Shown: positions 1 to 11,825 of the stretch, piece after piece
Position numbering within the stretch: position 1 is the stretch's first letter
How the letters are laid out: each line of letters opens with the position of its first letter
Assembly (NCBI GenBank): GCA_016802295.1
Contig: JAESIW010000065.1
Coordinates: 1,927,382-1,991,381, forward strand
From: Brachionus rotundiformis
Taxonomy: Eukaryota > Rotifera > Eurotatoria > Ploima > Brachionidae
Reading direction: 5' to 3'
DNA length: 64,000 nucleotides
The notes under the pieces: model-generated
Databases searched by the model: none
The model's input: only the letters and a program-made list of their open reading frames with translations
Told to the model about the DNA's origin: nothing
Translations under genes and position numbers: made by a program

Positions 1-1525
1 AAAAAGCTTTGGTATTCTGAAATTAGAATATCTTTAGGACAGAATTGTTTGATCGAAAATAGTAAAATATTTGTTAAAAATCATTCAGAAAAGCTTAGAA
101 AATAATAAGTTCCATTTAAAAGAAAAATTTATTTAATTCGGAATTATTAAAGAAAAAAATTAATCAATAATTATAAAATTTATTAATGAACAAAATTAGA
201 TTAAAATAAAATAAATTTTAAAAATATTGTTATTTTTTAAAATGATATATACGTTTTAAAGGTACTTTAACTTAATCACATTTTTTTTATTATTAAGTAA
301 ATTACTTAAAAATTAAAAAATTGAGGTTTATTTTGATAAACTTAAAATCATTAATTAATTTTATCAATTAGAATGTAAATGTTGAGCAAATACGCTTGAG
401 CGTGGTATAGCCGACATTCACTCCTTTCAGATAAAAGTATTATTATGTTTCAGATAATTTGAATATCAAATCTCATATAAAGTTTAATTATTTAATATCT
501 TTTAATATTTTATTCATAGTAATAAAAAATTCCAAATCTAAAGTCTTAGCTAAAATAAAAGCCTCTTAAATTAAAATTTATATTTCCAAATGACGATAGC
601 AGTGTTTAATTAATGTTCGTTTACAAACTCTTAAAAATACTTATCGATAAAATTTGATTACGTATTGATAATTTTACGCTTTTTGTGTTTTAAATTAAGA
701 AATATTTTCAAAAAAGAGCAGTTGAAGGAGGGAATATTGAATATATAAACAAGATTGGTTCTAAATTAGATGCGGGATCTCGAATTGGAAGTTTTTCTGA
801 ACTTTTTATATATTATGATAAAATAAATCAAATAGATAATCAATGCACAATCGATCTGAGCCAAATTCAAAGTGTATTCTCTACTGAAATAGATATGATA
901 TTAGAAAAAAGAAAAGCTCAAGAATCAAGTTTATCTATTTTAGTTTTGATCTAAGCTAAAACGAGTTATTTCCATTTAAACCAGATCAAATGGTCCAAAA
1001 GCCTTGCGTTTATTGCATAAGACTATCTATATCAATGCCTATTAGAGGAAATTCAAATTAAAGATAATCAAGATAAACATATTATTAAATAATAAATACC
1101 TTAAATAGAATTAATTTAAATAAATTATTTATTGCGTATCATTTTGAGCAATTTAAGCATTAGACTTAAATCGCTCTTATTCGCTGTACTAATCTAAGCA
1201 AATTGAAATTATTCTTTAAATTTCTATTGCAAGTATTTAATTTTATCAAAGAGAAGTGAAAAAAATTATTTATTTAATCACTGTTTGCTTGCGCTACACA
1301 AATAGCATGCACAGCCCCTAGCTCTCACTCTCTTTTAAGTTCTTAGCTATATTCATTAGCTCTCATTCTTTTCTTAAATCAAAAAGCTTTCGCATTCTTG
1401 ATCAAATATTGAAATGTTCAAATTTATTTTTTTAAATCATGATTTAATTGTTTTTTATAAAATTTTTTTTAGATAAAAATAACAAGCTCAACAATTTAGC
1501 ACATTACTAATGTTATACCGGTATA
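1..1525. other. AT-rich intergenic region with one short unexplained open frame
   Basis: I see no recognisable gene. An open stretch on the + strand at about 692-955 has a coding-like mix of residues but no clear start, no splice partner and no family I recognise. A second short frame at about 961-1073 contains a CVYC pair. Both could be decayed coding or transposon sequence. The rest is low-complexity AT with a CT-rich tract near 1320-1375. Confidence 0.4.
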
Positions 1526-2992
1526 ATGAGCAGTGATGCCATGGGCAGAAGAGTGGAACTTGAACCAGGTAGACAACAAAATTGAAATTTTAGTTTTAAT
1601 TTTAACTTTTTTTTTTATATAAAATTATAAAAAGATAGTGAGCCTGCGTTTGAATACAGACAAATTAACATCAGAAAAGAAAAATGGGTAACAGATGAGT
1701 TTGATTTGCTTGAATTTCTAGGCAGGTAGTGTTAGAGTGACAACTAGTGAGGGTACACGAAGCCTTGGCGGATTTTGTGTTACCTTTGTGCAAATATAAA
1801 TGCTATTATTATTTTTATTAGAGGAAAATTTGGTGAGGTGAAACGATGCAAGGAAAAGTCGACTGGTCGCTTTTTGGCAGCCAAATTTGTATCTGTGGTC
1901 AAAGAACAGGAACGAAAAGATGTTTACAACGAAATTGAGATTATGAAATCTCTCCAGCACCCTCGTCTAATCCAACTCTATGACGTATATGAAAGCTCTT
2001 TAAAAAAACAAATGTGCCTTATCCTAGAATTGTATTGACTGTTATTGGTAAATAAATAAAATATTAACCAATTTTATCTAAGAATAAATGGAGGTGAATT
2101 GTTCGAAAGAGTAATAGATGAGAGTTTTGTTCTAACTGAACGTTTATGTGAGCTTTATATATCCCAAATATGTGAGGGCCTAAATTTTATGCACAAAATG
2201 AATATTCTTCATTTGGATTTAAAGGTAAAATAGCTTATATTAGGCCTTTGAAATTTGAAATTTCTAATTGAGAATTAAATTAAGCCCGAAAATATACTAT
2301 GTCTTTCAAAAGATGGTCACAGGATTAAGATAATTGATTTCGGACTGGCGAGAAGATTTAGTCCCACTCAAACTCTTAAAGTTTTGTTTGGAACTCCGGA
2401 ATTTGTGGCACCCGAAGTTGTATCTTATGATAAAGTAGGCTACGGTACAGACTTGTGGAGTGTAGGAGTAATTTGCTATGTCCTGTAAATAAAATATAAA
2501 AAAAAAATTTAAATTTAAAGCTTTAATTTTTTGATCAGATTATCAGGTCTTTCTCCATTTATGGGAGACAATGATGGTGAAACATACAATAACATAACTA
2601 AAGCTGAATATGACTTCGATGACGAGTCGTTCAATGATATATCCGATGAGGCAAAGGATTTTATTAACAAACTTCTTGTCAAAGATCTAAGGTAAAGTCA
2701 GAAGGTTAAAAATAAATAATTGGTGAAATTTTATCTTTTTTTTTATAGTAAACGCATGACTGCTAGTCAGTGCTTGAATCACCCATGGCTCAACAAAACA
2801 ATAGCCTCAACTTCTGACCCACAACCAAATGAAAAAGTGATTAATACTAAAAATTTGCGCAGGTTTGTCATTCGAAGACGATGGCAGGTAAAATTTTTGT
2901 TTAGGTTAATAAGATGGAATTTAATTTTTATTTAATTTAAGAAAGCCGTAAATGCTTTGTTAGCTCTCAAACGACTTGGATTAAATTTTTGA
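1526..2992 (+). CDS. MYLK: Myosin light chain kinase family Ser/Thr protein kinase
   Basis: Eight exons: 1526-1568, 1635-1725, 1822-2031, 2083-2224, 2285-2484, 2539-2691, 2749-2887, 2942-2992; 342 aa. It should phosphorylate myosin regulatory light chain under calcium/calmodulin control in muscle or cortical cytoplasm. Kinase landmarks in order are the glycine loop GRGKFGEV (from about residue 44), the lysine in AAKFV, the HLDLKPEN catalytic loop (HLD instead of HRD is typical of MLCK/titin-like kinases), DFG in IIDFGLAR, and APE in GTPEFVAPEV. The C-terminus ends RRRWQKAVNALLALKRLG, the basic amphipathic helix that serves as autoinhibitory and calmodulin-binding segment in MLCKs. The protein lacks the Ig/Fn3 domains of large MLCKs, so it resembles short MYLK2/3/4 forms. 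The start ATG opens a first exon of only 14 codons; an upstream 5' exon is possible. CaMK or DAPK relatives are less likely because of the C-terminal helix. Confidence 0.9.
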
Positions 2993-4005
2993 ATTTTCTT
3001 ATTTAATTAATTAAAAAAAAATTTGCTGTTTAATATTTAATCTCTGTCTTGTAAAAATCCAATTTTAAAATTGTCAATAAATTAAAACTATTTTTATTAC
3101 TAAAATATGTTACGATGCTTTTAAATTATTTTAAATTATTTTTACTTCTACTACTTTTACTACTACTAATAATATTAATAATAATTATCAACCTTATTTT
3201 ATCTCTGTAATATTTTTAATTAATAAATAATTATGTTATTTGACGATATTTTTTCAATTCCAAGATATAAATACTCAAAAATTTGTATTTCCTAAATAAA
3301 TCATTAACAAGCTTATTTTGAAATGCTAAAAAGCTTGGTGAGGAGGAACGATTCAAGGAAAACTTATAAAAATATTTATTCAATTTTTTATTAAAAAATG
3401 GTATTGTCCACAATTGAATGATTTTAATCAATTAAACATGACAAACAAATTCATATAGAGACCATTTTTTTTAGATTTTTTAAGTTTTATCCTTTTGAAT
3501 CAAGAAAATTGAGATTGTAAAATTTTTTCACCATATTTTTTTTAAATTTACGAAACAGATTTTTTAAAATATTTAGTTTTCTTTTATTTTCCTCAGTTTC
3601 CTTATTAAATGATATTTTTTTTATATTCTTAGAAGATATTTATAAGATAATAATTTTGGTTAGGTTGTCTTAAACAATTCTTTCAGAAATTTAAGGAATT
3701 TTATGGTATATCGAAATTTTTACTAATTTAATAAATGATGACCTAATCAGATTCCAATAAAGGAAAAATTTAATTTATACAAAAGATAAAAGAGTTTTTT
3801 AAATTTTTGTTTAAAACTAAAACCAAAAGGTTTCGATTAGTTATATAGAAAGTAAGGTATTTACTTGAATTCTTAAAGCATATAATTTAACAAATTTTTT
3901 TAAAAGGTCCTAGGGTTTTATAATTTGTGTTTTTTTAATCGAGTATTTATTAGTGTATTTCTTCATTTAGAAAAATTTTCTTGATTTTGATTTGGCGACC
4001 AAAAA
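2993..4005. other. Intergenic, AT-rich, nothing recognised
   Basis: About 1 kb between the kinase stop and the acyltransferase start. It contains TTA/TAA-rich simple sequence near 3155-3190 and no open frame with protein-like composition on either strand. Confidence 0.5.
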
Positions 4006-5208
4006 ATGAAAACAAATGGATCCAAAATCTTCCAATTTTTTATAATAATCATCAAATATGTGTCTATTTTTTTTGAAGATTCTCAGAAATCAATGACATC
4101 AAGATTTGATTATTTAGATGGGTATAGAGGATTTTGTGCTCTTACAGTAGTTATTCATCACATAGTACCATTTCATGGTAGTAAAGGAGACTTTCGGGTT
4201 TTTGTGATGGCTGGCTTTTATGTTGGAGTTTTTGGGTTTTTTGTTCTAAGCGCTTTTTTGTTAACCTATAAGATGATTAAGGAACTTGACAAATGCGACT
4301 CGAAAAATCAAATTATAGAAATTATCCTAAAATATTTTATCCGAAGATTCTTCCGAATTTATATACCGTACATGTTTTTTGTCACTTGTGTCAAACTAGG
4401 TCCTTCATATGTAAAAGGAAACTACAGAAAGTACAATACATGGTTAAATTTTGCAATGCTCCAACCAGTTTTGGGAAATCATTTGTGGACGATACCAGTT
4501 GAAATAAAATATTATTTCATGATACCAATCATATGTTTGGCTTTTAAGTATTCAAAAAAATTTTGGTTAGCAATTTTAGCTTTTTCGATAGGAATTATGT
4601 ATTGGCTTTATCAAACATATTTGTATTATTCTGGGCCCGACGCTAGTATATTTTTGTCAAATAAACTTTATGTTAGATTTCCCATTTTTTTTTCTGGTTC
4701 AGTTGTAGCATTTATTTTTTACAAATACGAAAAATGGGAAAGCGAATGGAAGTTTCTATTCAAACAAAGATTTACAAGATTTTTATTCTGTATATGTTCC
4801 TATTTAATGGCTTTTTATGGAGTAACACACTTTTCTCCATACTATAATCCCAAAATAAACATGTATTTTGATTCCTTACATCCAGGTATTAAATTTTCCT
4901 ATTTATTGCTATTTATGTTAATTGGTGCGCCGAATGATTTCACGCGACTGTTAAGCGATAACTTTTTTTTAAAAAAACTTGGAAAATATTCTTTTGGTGT
5001 TTATCTTTGGCATCCAATGTGTATGCTTTATCTCCGCTACCACAAACTAGGCAGACAATTAGATGCTGTTGTGGTTGTTATAGCCTTATCACACTTATGT
5101 GGTGTTATTTTTTATTATTTAATTGAGAATCCCATGATGAAGTTGGGAAATTATTTTATCCAGAAGATCAAACTTAAACCAACTGAATATCAGCATATAT
5201 CTATTTAA
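4006..5208 (+). CDS. Acyltransferase-3 (OafA/NRF-6-like) multipass membrane protein
   Basis: A single exon encodes 400 aa. The hallmark of the acyltransferase-3 family is present at the first membrane segment: YLDGYRGFCAL followed by VVIHH (residues about 35-50). Next come roughly ten hydrophobic segments, the family-typical LWTIPVEIKYYFMIP (about 163-177) and a terminal YLIENPMM. Proteins of this family move acyl groups onto extracellular or lumenal substrates from inside the membrane; the substrate cannot be told here. ATG 4006 is used, but MTSRFDYL at 4093 is a plausible alternative because the first 29 residues are not family-like. Unlike most neighbours it has no intron. It lacks the N-terminal NRF domain of nematode/insect NRF-6 proteins. 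Intronless structure and OafA-like architecture leave bacterial or fungal transfer open, but base composition matches the surroundings. Confidence 0.85.
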   Translation: MKTNGSKIFQFFIIIIKYVSIFFEDSQKSMTSRFDYLDGYRGFCALTVVIHHIVPFHGSKGDFRVFVMAGFYVGVFGFFVLSAFLLTYKMIKELDKCDSKNQIIEIILKYFIRRFFRIYIPYMFFVTCVKLGPSYVKGNYRKYNTWLNFAMLQPVLGNHLWTIPVEIKYYFMIPIICLAFKYSKKFWLAILAFSIGIMYWLYQTYLYYSGPDASIFLSNKLYVRFPIFFSGSVVAFIFYKYEKWESEWKFLFKQRFTRFLFCICSYLMAFYGVTHFSPYYNPKINMYFDSLHPGIKFSYLLLFMLIGAPNDFTRLLSDNFFLKKLGKYSFGVYLWHPMCMLYLRYHKLGRQLDAVVVVIALSHLCGVIFYYLIENPMMKLGNYFIQKIKLKPTEYQHISI

Positions 5209-5301
5209 TAATTTAAAAAAGTGAAATTGATATGATGCACAAGTTTTTTACATCTTTTAAATTTTGATAGAAAAAAAATATAGTAATTCAGGGTTAAACC
5301 G

Positions 5302-5327
5302 TTAATGGGGTAAAACCGTGAATTCTT
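5302..5327 (+). repeat. Left terminal inverted repeat of the 5.3-7.4 kb transposon
   Basis: Pairs with the reverse complement of 7345-7370. Fifteen bases of the inner half are identical and the outer half keeps the gggg block with scattered differences. Confidence 0.65.
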
Positions 5328-5716
5328 CTTTGAAATTTTTCTATTAAATAAAAATAAATATAAAGAAAGTCTTTGTTAATAAAAATGACCAATAAAAAAG
5401 AATTTTTTATTTTTTTTTATTTCATTTAAACGACTAATCTTCGCTAATTAAAAGAAAATGCCGATCTTCAAAAAAAAACTATCTTGATAATTGGTAAACT
5501 TTACCAATTGAACAAAAAACTCTGTTATATGTATTTTTTGATGCTGATTACGAATTTATTATTAAAAATATCAAAAACTTTACCGATTTTCTGTTATTTC
5601 AAAATAAAGTAAGTTTAAGAAAAAAATAGGATTGGGGTTAAATCGTTTATTTCATTTATTGCAATAAATAGTGTGAATTTTCTATTTGATTGATATTTAA
5701 AAAAAACTTTTTAAAA

Positions 5717-7245
5717 ATGCCGAGAAGTAACTTCAAAAAAACCCAACAAGCTTATAGCGAAGAAACTTTACAAAGAATTTGAAATTCTTTTAGTTGAAGT
5801 GATCAAACAATAAGCTGATTGGGGTCATGGTATTAATTTTGCTAGCATTAGAAATTTTGTGAAACACTATTTAGTCAGTAACAAAATATCAAACCGATTT
5901 AAATACAACACACCTGGAAGGGACAGGTTTTACCATTTCCTTAATCGTTGGAAAGACCAATTAACACGCCGCTATGCGAAGAATCTTGCGTCTGCGCGAG
6001 CTGCATCATGTACTAAAGACGGAATTGATAACCTTATTGAAATATTAAAAAATGATAATATCGACAAAATTAACCCTAAAAATATTTGGAATGTTGACGA
6101 GACAGGTTTTTCATGTTATCCGAGAAAAACAAAAATCATTTGCAGAAGGACTACAAAAAACCCTTTAGTTTTAATTGAAAATAATGAAAAATTTTCTTAT
6201 ACAGTTGAATGTTGTTGTAATGCAATAGGAGAATTTATGCCATCATTTGTTATTTACAAAGCAAAACATCTATATGACAAGTGGTACATTGGTGGTCCGA
6301 GCGGTACGGTATACTCAACTTCACCTTCTGGTTGGATGGAAGCACAGCGATTCTGGCAATGGTTCAAAAGCGTTTTTTTAATACATGTTGCAAAAGACAG
6401 TGGCGAGAAGGTTTTGTTCTTAGATGGCCATTTTCCCCATATTTCGATTGAGCTTATAAAAATGGCAATGGAGAACAACGTAAAGTTAATTTGCCTACCG
6501 CCTCACTCATCTCATATTTTCAACCTCTTGACGTTGGCGTTTACAGACATGTTAAGAGAAAGTGGAGAAAATTATTAAAATGGCACTATAGAATTACTTG
6601 CCAACAAAATGTTGATAAGTTGATTTTTCCTAAGCTTTTAAACAAACTATTTGGAGTTGGGTTTAGACAAAGTGATGCGATTGTCAAATTTACCAAGACT
6701 GGTTTATATCCATTAAATAAATGATTAGATGGCCAGAAAGAATTAGCAATTAGTAAAACATTTGACGAGACAAAAAATGATGAAATTGAAAATTCTTCAC
6801 TCAAAAAGCCGGCAAGATCAAACACGATTAAGCTGGGAAAAAAAACAAATCGGCCAACTTAGTTGAAGAGGCGAAAAAGTCATTGATTCAATCTGTTCTT
6901 CAACATCTACAATCAGCAAATAAAGAGAAAACGTCAACAAAAAAAAAACGAGGATTAAAAGAAATTACGGTGAAGTTTTGACTGAGAATCAAGTTTTGAA
7001 ACAATTAGAAGATGAAGAGGCAAAAAGTTGAACAAAAAGAGGAAAAAAGTGACAATAATCAGTGATGAAGAAGATGATGAAGAGTCTGAAATTGAAATAT
7101 CTCCATTGAACGACCAAAAAAGTTGTTTCAAATGTAAAACAGTATTTGGAAAAGCCCCAATACCCCAATGTAAGCTTAGAAACGTTAATGAAAGATCTTA
7201 TTTTATTTTAAATATAACTTTTGAACCGTTCTTTTATTTTAAATA
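5717..7245 (+). pseudogene. Broken pogo/Jerky-type DDE_1 transposase
   Basis: The relic starts with a CENP-B/Psq-like N-terminus (MPRSNFKKTQQAYSEE at 5717), then a stop and frame changes before a long open stretch at 5859-6578. That stretch carries the DDE_1 landmarks: first Asp in NVDETGFS (about 6091), second Asp in LFLDGH (about 6417), and LPPHSSH (about 6498). The reading frame then slips near 6515-6530; the expected QPLDVGVYRHVKRKW continuation is in another frame and ends at a stop at 6722-6724. Beyond it, a lysine-rich, acidic tail with a CxxC pair (7113-7130) resembles the C-terminus of related transposases but is again split by stops. At least three disruptions make it non-functional. 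Confidence 0.8.
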
Positions 7246-7344
7246 AAGTTTTTTTTAAATTTAAGACAATATTCTCTTTTATTATTTTATATTTTTTTCG
7301 AAAAAAAATAAAATAAATCTCACAACTAATTACCGATCAAATAA

Positions 7345-7370
7345 AAGAATTCACGGTTTTTCCCCGTTTG
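7345..7370 (-). repeat. Right terminal inverted repeat of the 5.3-7.4 kb transposon
   Basis: Reverse complement matches 5302-5327 (see the left repeat). It lies about 100 bp after the last transposase-like sequence. Confidence 0.65.
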
Positions 7371-7732
7371 ACTATATATAAAATCTTTTTTCTATCCTTT
7401 ATTTAAAAAAAAAACAAACGCTTAGAACTCTCAAACTAGCTTCAATTTAACGAAAAAAAATACATCTCTAAATTTATCCTTAGTAATTTTCAAAGAATTA
7501 ATTACCAATTTTAAACTTTTGTTAATTAATAAGATTAAAACAGATGTTTGGTCATTAAAGAATAAAGAATTCTTGCTCTCAAATTAATTTAATTCGAAAG
7601 CTTATTTTATTATTTACTTATTTATTTAGACATTTCAAAATTTACACAAGTATACCAGTGTAAGCAATAAATTATAAAATTAATTTAAAAAAATAAATAT
7701 TTTTATCATTGACCAATTAACTCAAATATGTT

Positions 7733-10700
7733 TTAACTTATGTTCAATATATTTGATTCAAAAGACTTTTTTCTAATCCATTTGAATTTTAATGACGAAT
7801 TTGACTTTAATTTTATTGATGCAGATTTGGCAGCATTAATTGTTTCCTTTATACTTGCGTTTAGATTTTTTGCATTACTAATTAGCATTTCAGTAGCCTC
7901 CTCATCTTCTTTAGAGCCTTATTTAAATTTTGTTTAATTTTTTCTTAAAATTTATCACCAAATTTTATTCAATCAGCCCTACCTTGGTGTCCTAACATGG
8001 TCGCTTTTACAGTCGATAAAACTTTTAACTGGGCTCCAATTGTTGGGATTTTTTCGCAAACTTGCAGCAAATTCTAAAAAAAATTCATTTAATTCAATTA
8101 GTATAATCATATAAATATCTAAAACCATTTTCATTCTCTTATCAGTACAATCATTTGCAATAAGACCTGCCAGTCGGCATATTTCCATAGACTCGTCATA
8201 AAGCTGTTTAGCAGTAGCAATTAATTCTTTGTTAGATGAATTTTTCACACGCATTATCTCGCTCAACTTTGCCATCAAAAATGTGATTCGTTTGGCAACG
8301 GCGACCATATCATTATCAGTAGTATACCATTTATTTATGCTATAGTGTAGATCATGCGCTGCCATCTTATTTCAAAACTTATAAGATTCATTCAAAGAGC
8401 TCTTTGTAGAAAAATTACCAAAATTGGTTGATTATTTTGAGGTTCAGGAAATTCGTTTTCATTTTCTTCAATAAGATCAGGTAAAGGTGTAGGCTTAGAT
8501 ACTGGTAATGGTTTGTATTTAGGTAAATATTGATTACTGCTTAAATTCTCGCTTATTCTTAGATAGTCAAGCTGTGACAATTGATTATTCAGATCTTCAT
8601 TGTTTGGTATTGAAATACGATTGCTGTCAAGATCACTGTTCGATATAGATTCTCTTACCGAAGATATTGCGTCAATAAGCTAATAAAATTTAAAAAGTTT
8701 TTTACAAATTTTTTTCAATTATGTTTACTTGTTCATTAGAAGAAGCCCAAATTAGATAATTTTCTTTATTACTTGGATCCAGAGCTAGTGATTTGGAACT
8801 ATGAATAAAATATGGCAATGATTGTTTAAGTTCATCATTTGATTTTAAAATTTTGTCAACAAAAAATTTATCCTCCGAGTTATCAGCTTCCTGTGAGCTT
8901 ACTTTCAATATACGATTTGTTTTTTGTGCTATACTCAGTGCATTGTTTATTATTATAGATGCATTTTTATCTAAAACTGCGTCTTGGGTCTCGTAAGTAT
9001 CTTTTATGATTGATTTTTCACAAGCTATAATAAACATTTCACTATCTATAATTTCATCTATTAATTTTTGTAGTGACCAAGCATTTGTTTCCCATTGTCG
9101 CTGCAGATGCTGAAAATTTTCAGCAAAATTTGTATCCTCTGGATATTTTAGTGCTATATAGGCCGCATTTATTATTTGCGGACATATTTCATTTATCTAT
9201 TATAAAAAAAATATTTAAAGAAATAAATAAATAAAATATTTTTACTCTCGAGTTCAATCTATAAATTAACCCGACATTGACACTTGATTTAGAAGATAAA
9301 GCTAAACCAGCTGCAATATCACATAATTTTTTGCTTTTATCTAAAAATTCTATTGACAATTCGTTAAATCTCTCCTCAGATACTTCACCTTTATAAAATT
9401 ATTAAATTTTTTTAAATAATTTTTTATGTATTTCCTCAAACCGTTTGACTTTTTGGTCATCTCAGTAATTTTATCAAGCGGAGAATTTATATTAGAGAAC
9501 TCATCAGCAATTTTTTGTACAAATAATCTATTTATTCTTTTGACAATATAACTTAGGCTATTTTCAAGTTGTTTGGATGCACTTTTAATTTTAATTCTAT
9601 CAAGCTTAATATCACCTGAAATGTAGACAAATTCATCTATCATATATTCGCATTTATATATAAATTTTTCAAAATTTTCCCGATCTTCAAATTTTGTTTC
9701 TTTAGATATTATGTTTTTTACTTCGTTTACTATAGATTTTGCTGCCAGTTCTCCAACTTTATAGTCGTCTCGGCTTGGATTGCTTAACCATTTAGTCGAC
9801 AATTCCAATTTTTCGAATAATGATAAATTATAACCGGATTCAAAATTAATCTCATTTAAGCATTGCATAATTTCATCAAATTGTTTACACAAGGACCCAG
9901 AAGAGCTCTTAAACACTTCTTTCTAAAAAATCAAATTAATTAAATTAGACTCAAATCTAAATATTAAATACTTTTTCATTTTTCAAAGTCAATAAGTCGT
10001 TAAATAAATGTTCACAATTCTGATATAGATCAAATATTTTTTTATGGTCATTTTGGTCTAATTTGGACATTATTGAAGCACAATTTTCCAATGCTTCATG
10101 CATTGCTTTTTCGGCACTTGAATCATCTATTGATATTTCGTTCATAAACCATTTTCCAATTAGTTTTGAATTTGATTCAAAATTGCTCTTTAATAAAAAA
10201 TAATCAAATTTATTAATTTATTAAAATTTTAAAAATTATCGTTTTAGTTATAATAAAATTATGGGTTTTAAGAATTTTGATTGTCGATTAAATTTTTTCC
10301 ACATAGCATAAAATAATAGTTAATTTTAAATCTTGTTTTCTTTATTCATAATAACTTTAAGTATTTTAATCAAATTAAATTTTTCATGTGGGATAAGATT
10401 TGCCAATAATTTTGTTTTAGACTCAGATCGGCATAAATAAATATTATTAGTTAATATATTAAAGTTTTTTAGAAAATGTCTGAACAAGTATATTCTATTT
10501 AAAGATTAAAAAAGCATTTTTAAATAAAGAAAAATATTCAAAGATTAATTGTTTTAAATTCCTTTTCTAATAAAAAAAACACCATTTTTCAATAATAATT
10601 ATAACATTATCTTTAGTAAAAATATGAGAGACGATACTAAATACCAGTTTAATTTAAAAAAATCTTTTCTATTACCAAAACAAATAGGAATTTTTATCAA

Positions 10701-11825
10701 TATCAAACTAAAAATATTTATGCTTCTTTTATTTTATAAGTTAGTATGCTAAAACTTGAATATAAAAAATAATCTAAGAAATTAAATAAAGAAACCGAGA
10801 TGTTAAAAAATAAATATACAAATTATTTTAAAGCAAAGATTTTTGTAGAAAACTACAAAAACATGTCAAAAAAATAATTAAAATAAAATTTAAATTTACC
10901 ATTTCATTTTTAATAATACCAAAATCTTCAAAAACCATATGATTATTATCATAGTCGATTAATTTAATAAATTTTATAATTTCGTTTATTTCACTAGTTA
11001 GTTGTTTGATCAAAAACTCTTTATTTTCAGAAGCAAAATAAATTAATTGTTTGTCAATCGTATCAGATGAAAGATTTAAAATCAATATAATTTTAATTGA
11101 AGATATTAAACTTGGAATTAAAGTTTTAACTTGTTCCAAATGTTCGCTTAGTCTTTCTCTAATAGATAAACTAGTTAATTCTTTTTCCCTTGCATCGACT
11201 TCTCTTGTCATTTTCGCCATTACAGGTGTTAAATTCTAAAAAAATATAAATAAAATTTTAAAATATATTCAAGAATTGTTACTTTTATATAGGTGACAAG
11301 ATCCTCGGTTTTTTCAATCAACTCGGTTATTGATAAATATTCGATTACGTTCTCGCAAGAGTTGACTATTTTTCTTACTTGGGACTCATCTAGAATTAAC
11401 AGTATGGCTGAAATTCCCTGTAGTATCCCTCTTTCTCCTTCGACAAGCTTTCTTTTACCCAGAGCTGACTTGGAATCAGATTTAAGACTCTTGGCTGCAA
11501 TTTCCAGGGCTTCACAGGCACCACTGACTCGACTCAAGGCTTCTGGTAGTTCTTTTTTTAAAAGGCTATCCTCAGTAGTTTCACATGTCTCTCGACCGAC
11601 TCTTAACAAATTTTCGGCTGCTTGTTGAACCACTTTTAGTGGCAAACTCAAGTCTGGCATAGGATTACCATTATCAGCTTCTTCGTGCAGAATCACCAAT
11701 TTCGATATCTATAGTTAGTGTTCAGGTTGACAAGTCTGTAATTTTTTAATTATAAAATGAATAGTTACTTGCTGCGCAATCGGCTCAAGAATTGATTCAA
11801 TTGTTTTAGTGTGAAAAACATGCAT
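7733..11825 (-). CDS. VCL: Vinculin (cell-matrix/cell-cell adhesion actin linker)
   Basis: Eleven exons on the minus strand: 11769-11825, 11283-11708, 10900-11235, 9972-10187, 9442-9922, 9246-9388, 8729-9196, 8419-8679, 8126-8365, 7983-8073, 7733-7917; 967 aa. The N-terminus (MHVFHTKTIESILEPIAQQ, then LVILHEEAD) and the tail (ANDCTDKRMK, LLQVCEKIPTIGAQLKVLST, then a terminal KFKWIRKK) match vinculin strongly. Order: talin-binding D1 helical bundles, two internal alpha-helical repeats, a further helical domain, a proline-containing hinge (about residues 775-815), and the actin/PIP2-binding tail with its C-terminal arm. Length is close to fly vinculin and shorter than vertebrate vinculin, which has one more repeat. 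Vinculin links talin or alpha-catenin to F-actin at adhesions. The hinge has fewer prolines than vertebrates. Introns are about 47-65 bp except one of 712 bp (10188-10899). If exon 10 is read through, a stop follows in intron sequence, giving a tail-less product. Confidence 0.95.
10188..10899 (-). other. Long vinculin intron (712 bp)
   Basis: All other introns of this gene are about ten times shorter. The sequence is AT-rich and non-coding; I found no inverted repeat or transposon signature in it. It may hold an enhancer or an eroded insertion. Confidence 0.5.

Larger units (their letters stand above)
5289..7376 (+). mobile_element. Degenerate pogo/Tigger-like DNA transposon
   Basis: A transposase relic (5717 onward) lies between imperfect terminal inverted repeats. 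The left copy at 5302-5327 and the right copy at 7345-7370 share the core aaaccgtgaattctt preceded by gggg. An outer left end cagggttaaacc (5289-5300) has no clear partner on the right, so that end may be truncated. A subterminal copy of the left motif (ggggttaaatcg) occurs near 5634-5645. Transposase type (CENP-B-like N-terminus, DDE_1 core) places it in the Tc1/mariner superfamily, pogo branch; TA target duplications cannot be fixed confidently because the ends are eroded. Confidence 0.7.

Noticed and set aside
7740..7937. Plus-strand frame of 65 codons
   Set aside because: It is the shadow of the last vinculin exon on the minus strand.
7918..7982. Vinculin ending at the stop shortly after exon 10
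   Set aside because: A donor at 7982 and acceptor at 7918 connect to an exon encoding the conserved vinculin tail, so the early stop lies in an intron.
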